DNA of 64,000 nt. Origin: Diphasiastrum complanatum. Taxonomy: Eukaryota; Streptophyta; Lycopodiopsida; Lycopodiales; Lycopodiaceae. Every line of letters begins with the position of its first letter. The first letter of the stretch is position 1. Of the stretch, positions 47,578 to 59,100 are shown piece after piece. Under the pieces are notes generated by a model, which was not told the DNA's origin, ran no database searches, and saw only the letters and a program-made list of their open reading frames with translations. Position numbers and translations under genes: made by a program. The stretch covers positions 27,952,969 through 28,016,968 of the forward strand of contig CM055102.1 of the NCBI GenBank assembly GCA_029204225.1, written 5' to 3'.

Positions 47578-48027
47578 AGTTATGGACTCGGCTCATTACA
47601 TTTGCCATGTCCATTTACATTTACTTTACTTTATGCATAGGCAGGCTTTGGGCCCTTTTTTATTCATTATTTGACATTTAGACTATATGATTGGCCTTGG
47701 GCCCTATTATTGACATTTAGACCATATTATTGGCCTTGGGCCCTATGATTCACTATATTGGTTATTTGGTCATATTACTGAGAGTGGGGGCCTTCTTGGA
47801 GGGCGCACTATTTTCCCTCTCAGTTTGGCCCTAGCCACTGGAAGCGTCCTTTTAGGGCTTCCCTTGGCTATAAGTAGGGATTCTGTGTCATTTGTTACTT
47901 GGCTTATGATATGATCTCTTTCTTTAGTCTCTTTAAGCTTTCTCTCTCCTGATTTCTAGGGTTAAGTCTTGCTTATGTGATGCTTTCATAGACTAAATCT
48001 AGATCAGCCGTGGCTACGTTCATAACT
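47578..48027 (+). repeat. 3' LTR of element D
   Basis: 450 bp with the same AGTTATG...CATAACT ends, followed by the target duplication gccct. Confidence 0.93.
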
Positions 48028-48221
48028 GCCCTCCTCTGCTTGCAGCTAGCAGGGCCAGCAGGCCCTTGTTGGCCAGCCAACAGGGCATAGAGGGGTAGGG
48101 GGGGTGGATTGTCCATCCTAGCTCCTAGCCTATGTGAAGAAAAGGGGGGGAGGGGGTGGTGGATTGCCACTCACTTGTGTTGACCGGCACTTGACGGTTT
48201 CTAGTTAGTGTGGTCATAACA
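48028..48221 (+). mobile_element. Right part of small LTR element E
   Basis: Follows D directly. It contains a purine-rich run (gaagaaaaggggggggagggg, about 48136-48156) that may be the polypurine tract, and then an LTR end, ttgaccggcacttgacggtt...gtggtcataaca, matching 41136-41168. Beyond it the gypsy remnant F resumes, which marks the element's end. Confidence 0.4.
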
Positions 48222-48480
48222 AAGACACTCAACAAGGAGGGGTGTCTCAAAAGGATCCTCTATGTAGGACGCCATGGGCAAGCTCATGCAAAATGATTAG
48301 GACTCTTAAAATGAAAACATAAACGCTTATCGCACATCTCCACAAGCTTAGCACGAGGTACTTGACTAAAAAATGTAGGTCAATAAGAGGAGAAACCATG
48401 AGTATCGCATATTAGGCATGCAAAGATATCTATTGAAGCAGGACAAATCTCAATTCAAACATCAATTGATTCTATATTAT
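48222..48480 (-). mobile_element. Continuation of gypsy remnant F (gag zinc-knuckle region)
   Basis: The sequence gcaaaatgattaggactctt and aacataaacgcttatcgcac align with element C's zinc-knuckle region at about 54510-54560. This shows that F was one unit before E and D inserted. Similarity fades after about 48420. Confidence 0.55.
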
Positions 48481-48887
48481 CTAGTTGAAGAGCTCTTTTT
48501 AAGACTTGAAGATGGAAAAAGAAGAAACCAGACACATCACCTCTGTTAAAGACTTAAAAAAGCAGCTCACTCGTGTTGGTGAAGAAATAAGAAATAGAGA
48601 GCTTATGTTTATTACACTGAATGATCTTGCTCCTTCATTTCAGACTTTTGTTACTGTTTTGAGTATTTCTCTAAGGAAAAATCTTGAGAACTTTAAAGTT
48701 CTTGTCAGAATGTTGTTTCAAGAAGATCTAAGAGTTAGAGATTATGTATACAAGCAAGCTTTTCAAGCTATGGAAACTAAAGAGAAATTCATGGCATCCA
48801 GAGAAGGATTTTTCAAACTCTTTGTGGAGTCCAAGACATCCTACACATTCCAGAGACACAAAGGCAATGAGTGATCACCCTAGCTCT
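48481..48887 (+). pseudogene. Ty1/copia gag fragment, left of the TRIM
   Basis: The open frame at 48506-48874 encodes LMFITLNDLAPSFQTFVTVL followed by ENFKVLVRMLFQEDLRVRDY. This is the copia gag pattern (L-x-x-LP-x-S-[FY]-x-x-FV ... LLQEE-x-R). The 5' part of the element is missing. A 408-bp TRIM then interrupts it, and the CCHC-like part follows at 49296. Confidence 0.65.
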
Positions 48888-49295
48888 TGCTGGAAATATC
48901 AATCCACACTCTAAAGAGAACCATCAAATAGGGTAGATAACTCAATGTAAGAGCATTCCATCCAATATGAGGGAGGTATTGGGTTTAAATCCTAGTCTGT
49001 GAATTCAAATTATGATTTATGGATTCTTAACATGGTATTAGAGCCAAGTTAGAACTAACAGTTCATGGTGTCAAAGACATGGTTAGGAGTGGCCCAAGTT
49101 GTAAGGCCAGTGACAACCAGGACCTCAACCAAGTGTGGCTTGAGTGGGGTTGTTGGACATTTCAATCCACACTCTAGAGAGAACCATCAAACAGGGCGAA
49201 TAGCTCAGTGGAAGAGCATCCCATCCGGTATGAGTGAGGTCCTAGATTCGATTCCTAGCAAGTCCATCCATATCATGAATTATGCATTTCTAACA
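48888..49295 (+). mobile_element. TRIM element, 408 bp, with tRNA-like LTRs
   Basis: Two 145-bp LTRs (48888-49032 and 49151-49295) flank a 118-bp interior. LTRs start TG and end TAACA. The primer-binding site TGGTATTAGAGCC (49033-49045) follows the first LTR, and a purine-rich tgagtggggt (49141-49150) precedes the second. Target duplication is gctct (48883-48887) versus gcgct (49296-49300), one mismatch. No coding capacity, as expected for terminal-repeat retrotransposons in miniature, which depend on other elements. Confidence 0.8.
49195..49262 (+). promoter_or_regulatory. tRNA-like internal pol III promoter within the TRIM LTR
   Basis: Box A TAGCTCAGTGG (49201-49211) and box B GATTCGATTCC (49245-49255) are spaced as in a tRNA. 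The D stem GCTC/GAGC pairs fully; the T stem ctaga/cctag pairs at four of five positions around a TTCGATT loop. The acceptor ends do not pair, so it is not a tRNA gene. The first LTR has a more eroded version (box B near 48982-48992). Confidence 0.65.
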
Positions 49296-49480
49296 GCGCT
49301 TTCAAGTCTTCATCAAATCAAAAGAAGGAAAGGCGTCAATTACTATTGTCTCAAATTTGGCCATTTCATAATACAATGCAGAAGTGACATTTTGCACAAA
49401 ACAAGAGAGATCCAAAGAAGTAGAAAAAAAATAGGGAGCGGACATGCAATTAACCAATCCAACCATAGAGCATAGACATT
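49296..49480 (+). pseudogene. Ty1/copia gag fragment, right of the TRIM
   Basis: Encodes QIKRRKGVNYYCLKFGHFII followed by QCRSDILHK, a degraded CCHC zinc knuckle (C..FGH....C) as found at the end of copia gag. No protease or integrase follows before the next element. Confidence 0.5.
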
Positions 49481-49489
49481 GTGTATACA

Positions 49490-50000
49490 CTCACCCCCAA
49501 GGGGGAGTTATCCCATGAAAATATCCAAGGTCTCTCACCTAGGGCATGACTATGGCATCCCATATTAGAATATCCCACCTCGCAATAGGGTGGTGCCACA
49601 CCTAGCTCTAGGAGGACCAATAGGCATATCCCATAGTCCACCATCCTGGCAAAGGAACTAGTGAATCATAAAACTCACATCGTCCACCACTCTTATGTAG
49701 CCATAATGCAAGAGTGCTTATGGGATAAACAACTCCCCATGCAGGTTCATTCTGCTGGTCCTAGGAATCACCTTTAACTTAGAGTCAAAATCCTAACCAC
49801 TAAGGGTATCCCTTGAATGTAGGTCCTATACCAGCTAAGTTATGCTAGGCCCTAGATAAATACACTTGAGTAACCCTAGTATGGCCCTAGTCACTTAGGG
49901 ATGTGTAACACACTTCCCCCCTTTAAGAACATTTTTGTCCTCAAAAATGACGTATCATAAAATAGGCTCCCCATAAGATCTTTCAAGAATCACCATAGTT
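49490..50000 (-). mobile_element. 3' end of an unidentified gypsy element (LTR plus polypurine tract)
   Basis: On the minus strand, ttgaggacaaaaatgttctt followed by aaaggggggaag and tgtgttacac resembles the usual end of plant gypsy pol, polypurine tract and LTR start. The LTR would occupy about 49490-49912. Its other end and target duplication were not found. Confidence 0.4.
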
Positions 50001-50101
50001 TTGATTAAAAAAACACTCTTGTTATGATTCCCTACTCACGCACACGTTTAGATCGTTAGAAAAACAACAAAAAATATAAATAGCAACTTCTTCACTCAAA
50101 C

Positions 50102-50394
50102 TGTTAGACGCCGGTTAGGGTATTCCACAGGTACGACCAATTACTAGGGGCCAAGGGCCATGGTATTGGCAAGGGCTAGTAACTGGAATGGACACCCATT
50201 GGGTTCGATGCATCACCGGCAGTGACCCAATGTGACTGCCTGACAGGATGTTAGTAAGCGAAGTTATGACCGTATGGACCCTAGCCATCAACAGCGGACA
50301 AGCTTATGTTGGACGAGCAGCTAGCTAGCAATATGTTGGATGACCGTGTGTGTCACAGGTCCATGACAAGGCATGGGGGGGGGGGGGGGGGGGT
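50102..50394 (+). mobile_element. Left part of the LTR of element G, split by element C
   Basis: Begins TGTTAGACGCC. Without element C it would continue at 63474 and end just before a primer-binding site at 63681, giving an LTR of about 490 bp. The start is inferred, not proved. It ends in a run of 19 G (50375-50393) and the target ggggt. Confidence 0.35.
50375..50393. repeat. G19 homopolymer
   Basis: Nineteen consecutive G against the left end of element C; the last G bases form part of its target duplication ggggt. Confidence 0.9.
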
Positions 50395-50845
50395 AGTTAT
50401 GAACGTAGCCACGGCTGATCTAGATTTAGTCTATGAAAGCATTACATAAGCAAGACTTAACCCTAGAAAGCAGGAGAGAGAGAGCTTAAAGAGACTAAAG
50501 AAGGAGATCATATCATAAGCCAAGTAACAAATGACACAGAATCCCTACTTATAGCCAAGAGGAAGCCCTAAAAGGAAGCTTCCAGTGGCTAGGGCCAAAC
50601 TGAGAGGGAAAATAGTGCGCCCTCCAAGAAGGCCCCCACTCTCAGTAATATGACCAAATAACCAATATAGTGAATCATAGGGCCCAAGGCCAATAATATG
50701 GTCTAAATGTCAATAATAGGGCCCAAGGCCAACCATATAGTCTAAATGTCAAATAATGAATAAAAAAGGGCCCAAAGCCTGCCTATGCATAAAGTAAAGT
50801 AAATGTAAATGGACATGGCAAATGTAATGAGCCGAGTCCATAACT
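50395..50845 (-). repeat. 3' LTR of element C
   Basis: 451 bp, AGTTATG...CATAACT when read on either strand (the ends are inverted repeats). Confidence 0.93.
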
Positions 50846-50889
50846 CTCCCCGACACAAAAATAAGACCCAACTGCCATAAAGGACTGGA

Positions 50890-53800
50890 TCAAGTAATAG
50901 CAAGCCCTGGAGGATCAACTGGAACAGCATCTGGTGTAGTAACAACTGGAGCAACAGCTGATGTAGAGGAATCAACAAGTGCGGAAAGAGCACGAGCTTG
51001 ATCCGCAAGTGACGGTGTATGATAAAAGACATCAATAGGCTCCCATGTGGCCTCCTCAACAGGACGACCATCCCACTGGACTAGGAACTAAATCTGCCGA
51101 CGGCGTCGACTATGATGCAAACGCACCTGAAGGATAGCAGCAGGTAATAAAGGAAAGAGATCCGGTGCAGTAGGAAACTCAGCATCACGAGGAGCATCAT
51201 CCTCAATAGCAGCACGTAATAAACTGACATTGAATATATCACAGGCACGTGTGGAAGCAGGAAGCTGAAGACGATATGTAACTGGACTAAGAACCTCCAA
51301 TATACAATAAGGCCCATAATAACGTGGTGCAAGCTTCTCAGTAGAAGCATGGCCCTGAATAAAATGATGACGTGCAAACCGTAGGCGTAGATATACCATA
51401 TCACCAACATGAAACTCAACATGACGTCGATCACGATCAACTGAAGCCTGATAACGTTGCTGGACCTGCTGCAAATGGGAACTGGCCTGAAGAATAAGCT
51501 CGCGAGCACCTGATAGAAATGAAGACAGTGTCACAGGTGTATCCTCGGGAGGAAGAGGAATACCAGGTAAAAGAGGTGCATAACCATGAGATAATAAAAA
51601 TGGTGCAACGCCGGTGCTGGTACTAACAGAGTTGTTATAGCTATACTCTGCCAAACATAAGTGCTGATCCCAATCCTTCCCTGAAGGAGTAACAAAATGG
51701 CGCAAATAATCCTCAAGGATCCTGTTAAGGACCTCAGACTGCCCATCAGAAGTAGAATGATAAGCAGACCCCATAAAAAGCTGTACATCCAATATACGCA
51801 TAAGCTTTGTCCAGAACAATGATGTAAACTTACTATCCCGATCAGAAAGGATAGTACGACGAAACCCATGTAAGCGAAATATCTCTGAAAGGAACAAGCG
51901 TGCACACTGCTCTGCTGTGATAGTACTGCGGACGGGTATGAAATGTGCCTGTTTCGAGAACCTGTCAACTACCACCATACATGAATCGTGACCATGACGG
52001 GTGCGGGGAAGGCCAATGATGAAGTCCATAGAAATATCAGTCCACTGGCGGTGAGGAATAGGCCAACTCTGGAGCAAACCAGCGGACTTAGCACGGGAGT
52101 ACTTATTACGTAAGCAGAAAGGACAGGTACGAATAAGTACAACAAGCTCTTTCCAAAGGGATGGCCAATAGAAATGATCCTTAAGACGAGCATAAGACTT
52201 CTGAAAACCAAAATGACCCCCAATTGGGGACGAATGAGCATCCGACAACAACTGAGAACGGATACCCAAAGAACTAGGAATACAAAGAGAACCATAATGA
52301 TAAAGACGGTGGTCAACAATGGAATAAGCCTGATGAGGTGAAGACGACATAGGTGGAGCAGAACTATAAACATCACGAAAATCAGAACATGTAAGATAAG
52401 CAGATGGAAGATCATCAAACCAGAAAGGGATCGTGGCAACAAGGGTATTCAATAAAGCAGGAAGTCTAGACAATGCGTCAGCAGCAGTGTTAGCACGACC
52501 AGGACGATACAAAATAGAAAAATCAAAAGATTGTAAAAACTGCAACCAACGAAACTAACGATCACTAAGATCACGCTGGGAGAAGAGATAACGTAAGGAC
52601 TGATGATCAGTAACGATATCAAAAGGAACACGGTACAAGTAATGGTGCCACTTCTTAAGAGCATAGATAATGGCAAGAAGCTCTTTCTCATGGACAGAAT
52701 AACGTTGCTCATAAGAGCGTAAACGACGCGACTCATAAGCAATAATACACTGAGACTGACGAAGCAAGGCACCCAAACCAACATTACTAGCATCGGTCTC
52801 AACAATAAATTTCTGATCAAACTGTGGTAAACACAGGACAGAGGCCTTCACAACAGCACGACGAAGAGTGTCAAAGGCGAACTGACAATCAGAAGTCCAA
52901 ACAAAAGCACTAGACTTCTTCAAAAGGGCATGAAGAGGGGCAGCCACAGTGGCAAAGTGAGGAACAAGACGACGAAGGTGAGTAGCGAGACCAAGAAACA
53001 TACGAACATGGTGGATATCTGTGGGAACAGGCCAATCAGCGATTGCCCGAACCTTATGAGGGTCCAAACGAATACGACCATCACAAATGAGAAATCCTAG
53101 AAACTCAATCTCAACAACAGCAAAGGAACTCTTAGAAAGTTTAGCAAACAACTGGTGATGAACAAGCAATCGAAAAACAGATGAAAGATGTAACACATGC
53201 TCATCAAGAGTCTTACTAAAAACAAGAATATCATCAAAATAAACTAAAACACAACGACCAAGGAGAGGACGCATGATGTTATTCATCACATTCTGGAACG
53301 TAGGTGGACCATTAGTAACACCAAAAGGAAGAACACGAAACTCATACAAACCAAGATGGGTACGAAACGCAGTCTTGTGTTCGTCCGAAGGATGCATCCT
53401 AATCTGGTGATAGCCGGAACGTAAGTCTATCTTAGAGAAAAGATGAGAGGTGCCTAACTGGTCAAAGAGATCATCCATATGAGGAATAGGATACTGGTTA
53501 CGGATGGTCAACTTATTGAGGGCACGATAATCAATGCAGAGGCGTTTGGAACCATCTTTCTTACTGACAAGGAGAACAGGGGCACCAAAAGGACTGTGAC
53601 TAGGAACAATAAGGCCCTGATCTAGTAAAGCAGTAATCTGAAGCTCAACCTCATCACGCTCAGACTTAGACATACGGTAAGGAGGCCGGGAGGGAGGAGC
53701 AGAACCAGGACGCAAATCAATATGGTGGTTCACATCACGCAATGGTGGTAGCGTCGTAGGTTCTGAAAAGACAAATGCATACTGATGTAATAAGTCAGAG

Positions 53801-54897
53801 ATCCCCTGAGGAACAGCTGCTGGAGGAGAGGTAGTCACTGGAGAATCTGCTGCAGCACGCTGAACACATAATAAAGCTGCACAATGAGCCTTAGGTAGGC
53901 TGCGGATAAACTGCTTCCTGCTGATCAGCTGGAAATCTACCTGAGAATCAATACCAGCAAGTGAGTGGGTCACTGCATCATGAACAAATGTCAATGTCTG
54001 CTGAGCCAGGTCCAAAGTAACCGCTCCCAATGAAGCAAACTAATCAGCACCAAGGATAACGTCATAGCGCTCCAGAGGAATGATATAAAGATCTGCCTGT
54101 CCAGAAAAATCACCAATGCGGTAGGATAATCCCTGAAACATCTAAGAACTAGGAAATGAGTGAGAACTGGCAACCTCGACTGTGAGAGGCTGTGGAGCAG
54201 GAATAGGTGAAGCGCGTATCCGGCTGAGAACATAACTGCTGATAAAGGAATGAGTGCTGCCGGTATCAACTAAAGCAATATACTCACGACCAGTAATGCG
54301 CACACGTAGCCGAATGGAGCGAGGACCGGGGCACCCTGTCCAGGTAAAATAAGCAAGCTGAGCATGGCAAGTAGCAGGAAGTAAATCAGTAGAAGGCTCA
54401 GGAGATAGATCAGGCTCATCAGATATATGAATGTAGATATCGGACTCATCTGGGGTAGTGCCCTCATGGTAGAAAACAGCAGTAGAAGTAGGCAGGGGCT
54501 GGCGGCAATCACGGGCAATGTGGTCAGGACTCTTACAACGAAAGCAAAGACGCTTCTGCTGAATGTCAGCGAACTCTGCAGACGTGTAACATGGGACAAA
54601 AGCAGGACGAGGAGGCGGAGGGCGAGGAGCGGGAGAAGTAAGAGAAGAGGTCGGGACGACAGTGGATGGGGCAGATGGGGGCCGGAGATGGTAGAGGTGA
54701 AAGAGATGGACGGGGTCGGGAAAAGCGAAAGGGAGCAGGATCAGGGTACTTATGCTGTAAAGTACTAGCAAGGGACATGGCCTCAACAAGTGTGGGTGCA
54801 CGGAAAGAAGAGACATCGTATCGTAGAGCACCACGAAGTTCAGCAATGTAGCGAGAAATAAGCTCGTGGGCTGAAGATCTGTAAAGAGGTAGGAAAG
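50890..54897 (-). pseudogene. Element C gag-pol, part downstream of the B insertion
   Basis: Reading leftward: end of gag and zinc knuckle ([14 protein letters not shown], near 54540), protease ([11 protein letters not shown], near 54280), RT with YFDDILVFSK (near 53240), RNase H (VETDASNVGLGALL, near 52790), integrase zinc finger (CPFCLRNK), core D (MDFIIGLP), D (LSDRDSKF), E (QSEVLNR), and a chromodomain-like tail. At least four stop codons are present: after FPSS (near 54145), after GAD (near 54040, Trp to TAG), after LSDR (near 52556, Gln to TAG) and after RRRQI (near 51087, Gln to TAG). No frameshift was seen in the RT, unlike in D, so C is the better template for the family. Confidence 0.92.
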
Positions 54898-55255
54898 TGT
54901 TACGAGCTCGTAACCAGTGCTGAACCCTAGAGAACACAGATAGGTCAGATACCACAGTCAGGGTCGTGTCCAGCGTACATGACCAACAGGGCAAGACAGT
55001 GTGAGTAGTGTGCCCCAGCACGGTCCATAGCCATGGCGGGTCTAACACAGCCTAGGGACCCTGTCAGCAGGATAGGGCCCCCAGTTGGGTCCCGACATGC
55101 AGTCGGTCACGTCAGTGCCACGTGGCCGACACTCGGCAGTAGCATGCTACCAGTCCTCACACTGGGCTAGGAGGGGCTTACTCTATATCAGGGAGTAGGC
55201 AAGGTTGGGTGGATCAATTAGTGTTTGCCCTACTGTGGTGTTAGGATCTATTACA
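54898..55255 (+). repeat. 5' LTR of element B
   Basis: 358 bp, TGTTACGAG...ATTACA, with the full ccacgtcagtgccacgtggcc stretch. Confidence 0.93.
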
Positions 55256-55256
55256 C

Positions 55257-55272
55257 TGGTATCAGAGCCATC
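55257..55272 (+). promoter_or_regulatory. Primer-binding site of element B
   Basis: TGGTATCAGAGCCATC, one base after the LTR; initiator-Met type. Confidence 0.9.
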
Positions 55273-56159
55273 TCCATCCTAGGGAACTCAGGTTTCAGCA
55301 GTGGAGAAAGTAGCTAGATTGCTCAGAACTTCTTCAAGTTCTCAAAAAGAAATAGAGGAGGAGACTCGCTGTAGGAACAGTCTCCGACTGAGGAAATCTT
55401 GGTGGATTTACTTGCTGGTCAGAGAGAAATTAGTTAAAATTTCTAGAGCAGGTCCAGCGCTGTAAATTTAGTCTTCATCTCTGATTTTTGCCATCAGATT
55501 CAGAGAGTCAGAGCTGATTTTTGAGGAGAAAGGGTGGTGCTGATCCATCGCTGAGGGATCAGAAATCTACCTCTGAAATTTCAGAGAAATCTAAGGAAAT
55601 TTGAAGGGTTTTCAAACACTTTTTCTTAGCAGGGCCAGCGCTGGACAGGGAGATGAAAAATTAGTTTTTCATCACTGTTTTTGAGGATTTTTCAGTAGTT
55701 TGAACATCAAACTAGATTGCCACAGACCAGCGACCTACTACTTGAAGTCAGATCAGAGTTTCAAGCAAGTTTTGGGCCTTAAATTTTAAAAAATTGGGCC
55801 AGACAGGTGGCTGTCCAGCTAGCGAGGGTAGGGAGACACCAAAATCAGAAATTGAAATACTTTTTGGGTCTCAAATCAGAAGTAAACGAGCCAGTTGGGT
55901 TGCAATCAGACTAGCGAGCTACTATCCTCAGAGAACCGGGAAATTTGGCACCGTTTTGAAGCTTCAAACTGGCATTTTTCGGGACAGCAGGTCTGAAATC
56001 TTGAGGAAAAGAGTTGAAAGGGTTCCTCTTCATTCTTTCTTTGGAAGTACAGTCCTCAGAAACAGCTAAGTCATCTTTCCTTTCCCTTGTACAGTTGTAA
56101 ATTAGTCTTTTAGACTTTTTTCCTTCAAAAGTTAAGGTAGCTCTCTTTCAGTTCCGAAG
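55273..56159 (+). other. Untranslated leader of element B
   Basis: The flanks match element A's leader closely. The centre (about 55415-55930) does not, yet it keeps the same kind of spaced motif (ccagcgctg near 55450, ccatcgctg near 55545, ccagcgctg near 55640, ccagcgacc near 55730). No coding sequence. Confidence 0.7.
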
Positions 56160-59100
56160 ATGACCACTCCTCAGGGACCTGATCAACCCCAGGAGAGAGG
56201 CTTCGACGAACTTGAAACAGAAGCCTTGGCTTACAGGAAAGGGAAGGAACCTATGGAAGTGGAAGAACAGGAACAGTTCGCCGAAGAACTCGACGAACTG
56301 GTTACCAAGGAGCAGTTCCTCCAATTGGTAACAGAAGTGGATGAACTGCAGTTGGCATTAGCCAATTTCAAGCCCAGTGTGGACGACTCGTTCGCTGAAC
56401 TCAAAAGCTTGATTTTGAGTTCCGTGAAAGGAAGCCTTCCCTCCACTTCTCAGTTATCCCCTTCTCCACTTCCATCAGTTTCGGGTGAGACTTTACGGTC
56501 TCACCCCAGTGTTTTTAAAGATTTAAAACCTCCTACTTTTAATGGGGAAGAGAAGGATAGAAATGCAGATATTCTACAAACCTTCCTCAACAAATGGAAG
56601 AACATTCATGCTCTTAAACAGACCCCTGACCATTTGCAACCAATTGAGGCCAGTCTTTCTTTAGGGCCTATGGCCTATAAGTGGTGGTTAAATCTCCAGG
56701 AGACTGGGCAGACTCCCCGGTCATGGAAAGCTTTCGAAGAAGCTTTCCTAAGAGAATTTCTACCAGAAAATGAACTGGATAGAGCCTGGGAAGCCTGGGA
56801 AAGAACAGTAATGGATAAATCCCTCATCCAATATATCTCACAGTATCGAGAAGCAATTTTAAAGATTAAAAATATGGATGACTATCAGAAAATCAGGGGA
56901 TTTGTCCGTGGCCTCAAAGATGAATATAAAGTAGAGGTCCAGAGAAACTCGCCTACTACCCTTGAGCAAGCTCTCAGATATGCTCAAATCTATGATGATT
57001 CAGTGGGTAGGAAGAAGGCGAGACAACAGCCACTTTCTGAGCAGCCTTCTCAGAAAGACTTTCAATTTAAAAAGAAATTTTTAAAAAGAAAGAAAGAAGA
57101 CAAATTTAAAAGTGAAGCTCCTCAGAAACGCCCTTCACTCATACAGCCCTTAAAACCAGATGATTTTGAGAAAGCCAAACAAGAACGTTTGTGCTTTGTG
57201 TGTATGGGCAAGGGACACACAGTCAGACAGTGTCCCAAGGGGCCTTTCACTAAAAAAGATAAGAAAGATAAAAAACAAGTTCATCTTGTTCAGACTGTAT
57301 GTTTCCCCAGTGACTCGGCAGCTTCCGAGATCAAAGTGTATCATGAAGATCATGAACACTGTTGCCAGCTGACCTCTGCAATGCTAGCGAGACCCTTCAG
57401 CTTTGGGCCGCATGACCTAGTACGTATGCATGGGAAAGTTGGTAACCAGTCAGTAAGAGTCATGGTTGATGATGGGGCAACCCATAATTTCATCAACCAC
57501 ACCCTGGTTAAAAAGCTTAAACTACCAGAAGTACCTAGTCAGCATAGGTACATAGTTTCATTAGCTAAGGGTGAAGATAAAAAAATATGGGAAACTATGG
57601 TAAGTAAGTTAAATATTGGTATTCAGGGGTACCAAGATGAAATAAACTTTCAGATAATGCACCTGGATCGAACAGACATTGTTCTCGGGAGAGATTGGCT
57701 CTACAGTTTAGGACCTTCCCTCCACAGAAACTATCAGGAGAACACCCTCAGCTTTCAGCATAAAGGCCGAGAGATCCAGTTGCATGGGGAGCATGATGTT
57801 CCCAACAACCCTATGGTCTGCAGTTCAGAACTCTGTAAGCTAATCGGAGACGAAGACCATCAGGTATTCTTATGTGACTTTCAGTTTATTCCTGAAATTT
57901 CTATTTCCAGTTCTATTCAGCAGAAAATCAGTAAATTAAAAACTTTATTGTCTAGATTTAAAGATGTTTTTCCTGAAGATTTGCCACATGGTTTACCACC
58001 TAGCAGAGAGGTAGATCATGTAATAAACCTAGTACCAGGTACAGCACCTGTTTCTAAACCTCCGTATCGGGTCAGCCGAACAGAGGATGAAGAAATAACT
58101 AGGCAGTTAACAGACTATCTTGGGAAAGGCCAGATTCAGACCAGTAGTTCACCATGGGCCTCACCAGTCCTATTGGTGAAAAAGAAAGAGGGGTCTATGC
58201 GTCTTTGCGTAGATTACAGAGCCCTCAATAAAGTCACAATCAAGAATAAATACCCTATGCCTCGGGCAGACGAGCTGTTTGATCAACTCGACGGGGCTAA
58301 GTTTTTCAGCAAAATAGACCTTAGATCGGGATATCATCAAGTCCGTATAAAAGCGGAAGATGTCTCGAAAACAGCTTTTAGGACTCGTCACGGTCATTAT
58401 GAGTTTAAGGTGATGCCATTTGGGCTCACAAATGCTCCAGCTACCTTTATGACCTTGATGAACAGTGTCCTCAGACCATACTTGGGTAAGTTTGTAGTCG
58501 TATTTTTAGATGACATCCTCGTCTACAACAAAACGAGGAAGGAGCATCTAAAACACCTCAGAAAGGTGTTTCGACTGCTCAGAAAGCATAAGCTTTATGC
58601 TAAACAATCCAAGTGTGAATTCTTCGTTGAAGAAGTAGCATATTTGGGTCACATTATCTCTTCAGATGGGATTAAGATGGACCCAAATAAGGTTAAAGCC
58701 ATACTCAGTTGGCTGAGACCTCAGAATATTTTGGAACTTCAAATCTTTCTTGGTCTGGCGGGATATTACAGACGATTTGTCAAGGAATATGCTCAGATAG
58801 CAGTCCCTATGACAAATCTCCTTAAAGGGAAGGGAAAGGAGTTCATTTGGGAGTCCGCACAACAGGAGAGCTTTGATGCTCTCAAAACAGCCTTAGCTAC
58901 AGCACCAGTTTTAAAAGTCGTCGACCCCAATCAGCCATTTGTGGTCGAAACAGATGCTAGCGACTTTGCAGTAGGTGCTGTGCTAACTCAGGGTGGACGA
59001 CCAGTTGCGTTCGAGAGTAAAAAACTCGAGCCAGCTCAGACTAGGTACAGTGCCTATGAAAAGGAACTCTTTTCTATAGTCCATGCCCTTAAGCCTTGGA

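Larger units (their letters stand above)
41374..48027 (+). mobile_element. Complete Ty3/gypsy element D
   Basis: LTRs at 41374-41825 and 47578-48027 start AGTTATGG and end CATAACT. The target duplication is gccct (41369-41373 and 48028-48032). The primer-binding site TGGTATCAGAGC starts at 41826, directly after the LTR, which fixes the unusual AG...CT ends. The layout is leader, gag, protease, RT, RNase H, integrase and chromodomain-like tail. It is closely related to element C. It lies inside element E and is disabled by at least two frameshifts and one stop. Confidence 0.95.

Noticed and set aside
49195..49266. A tRNA gene
   Set aside because: Boxes A and B are good, but the acceptor stem and anticodon stem do not pair, and the sequence is part of a duplicated TRIM LTR.
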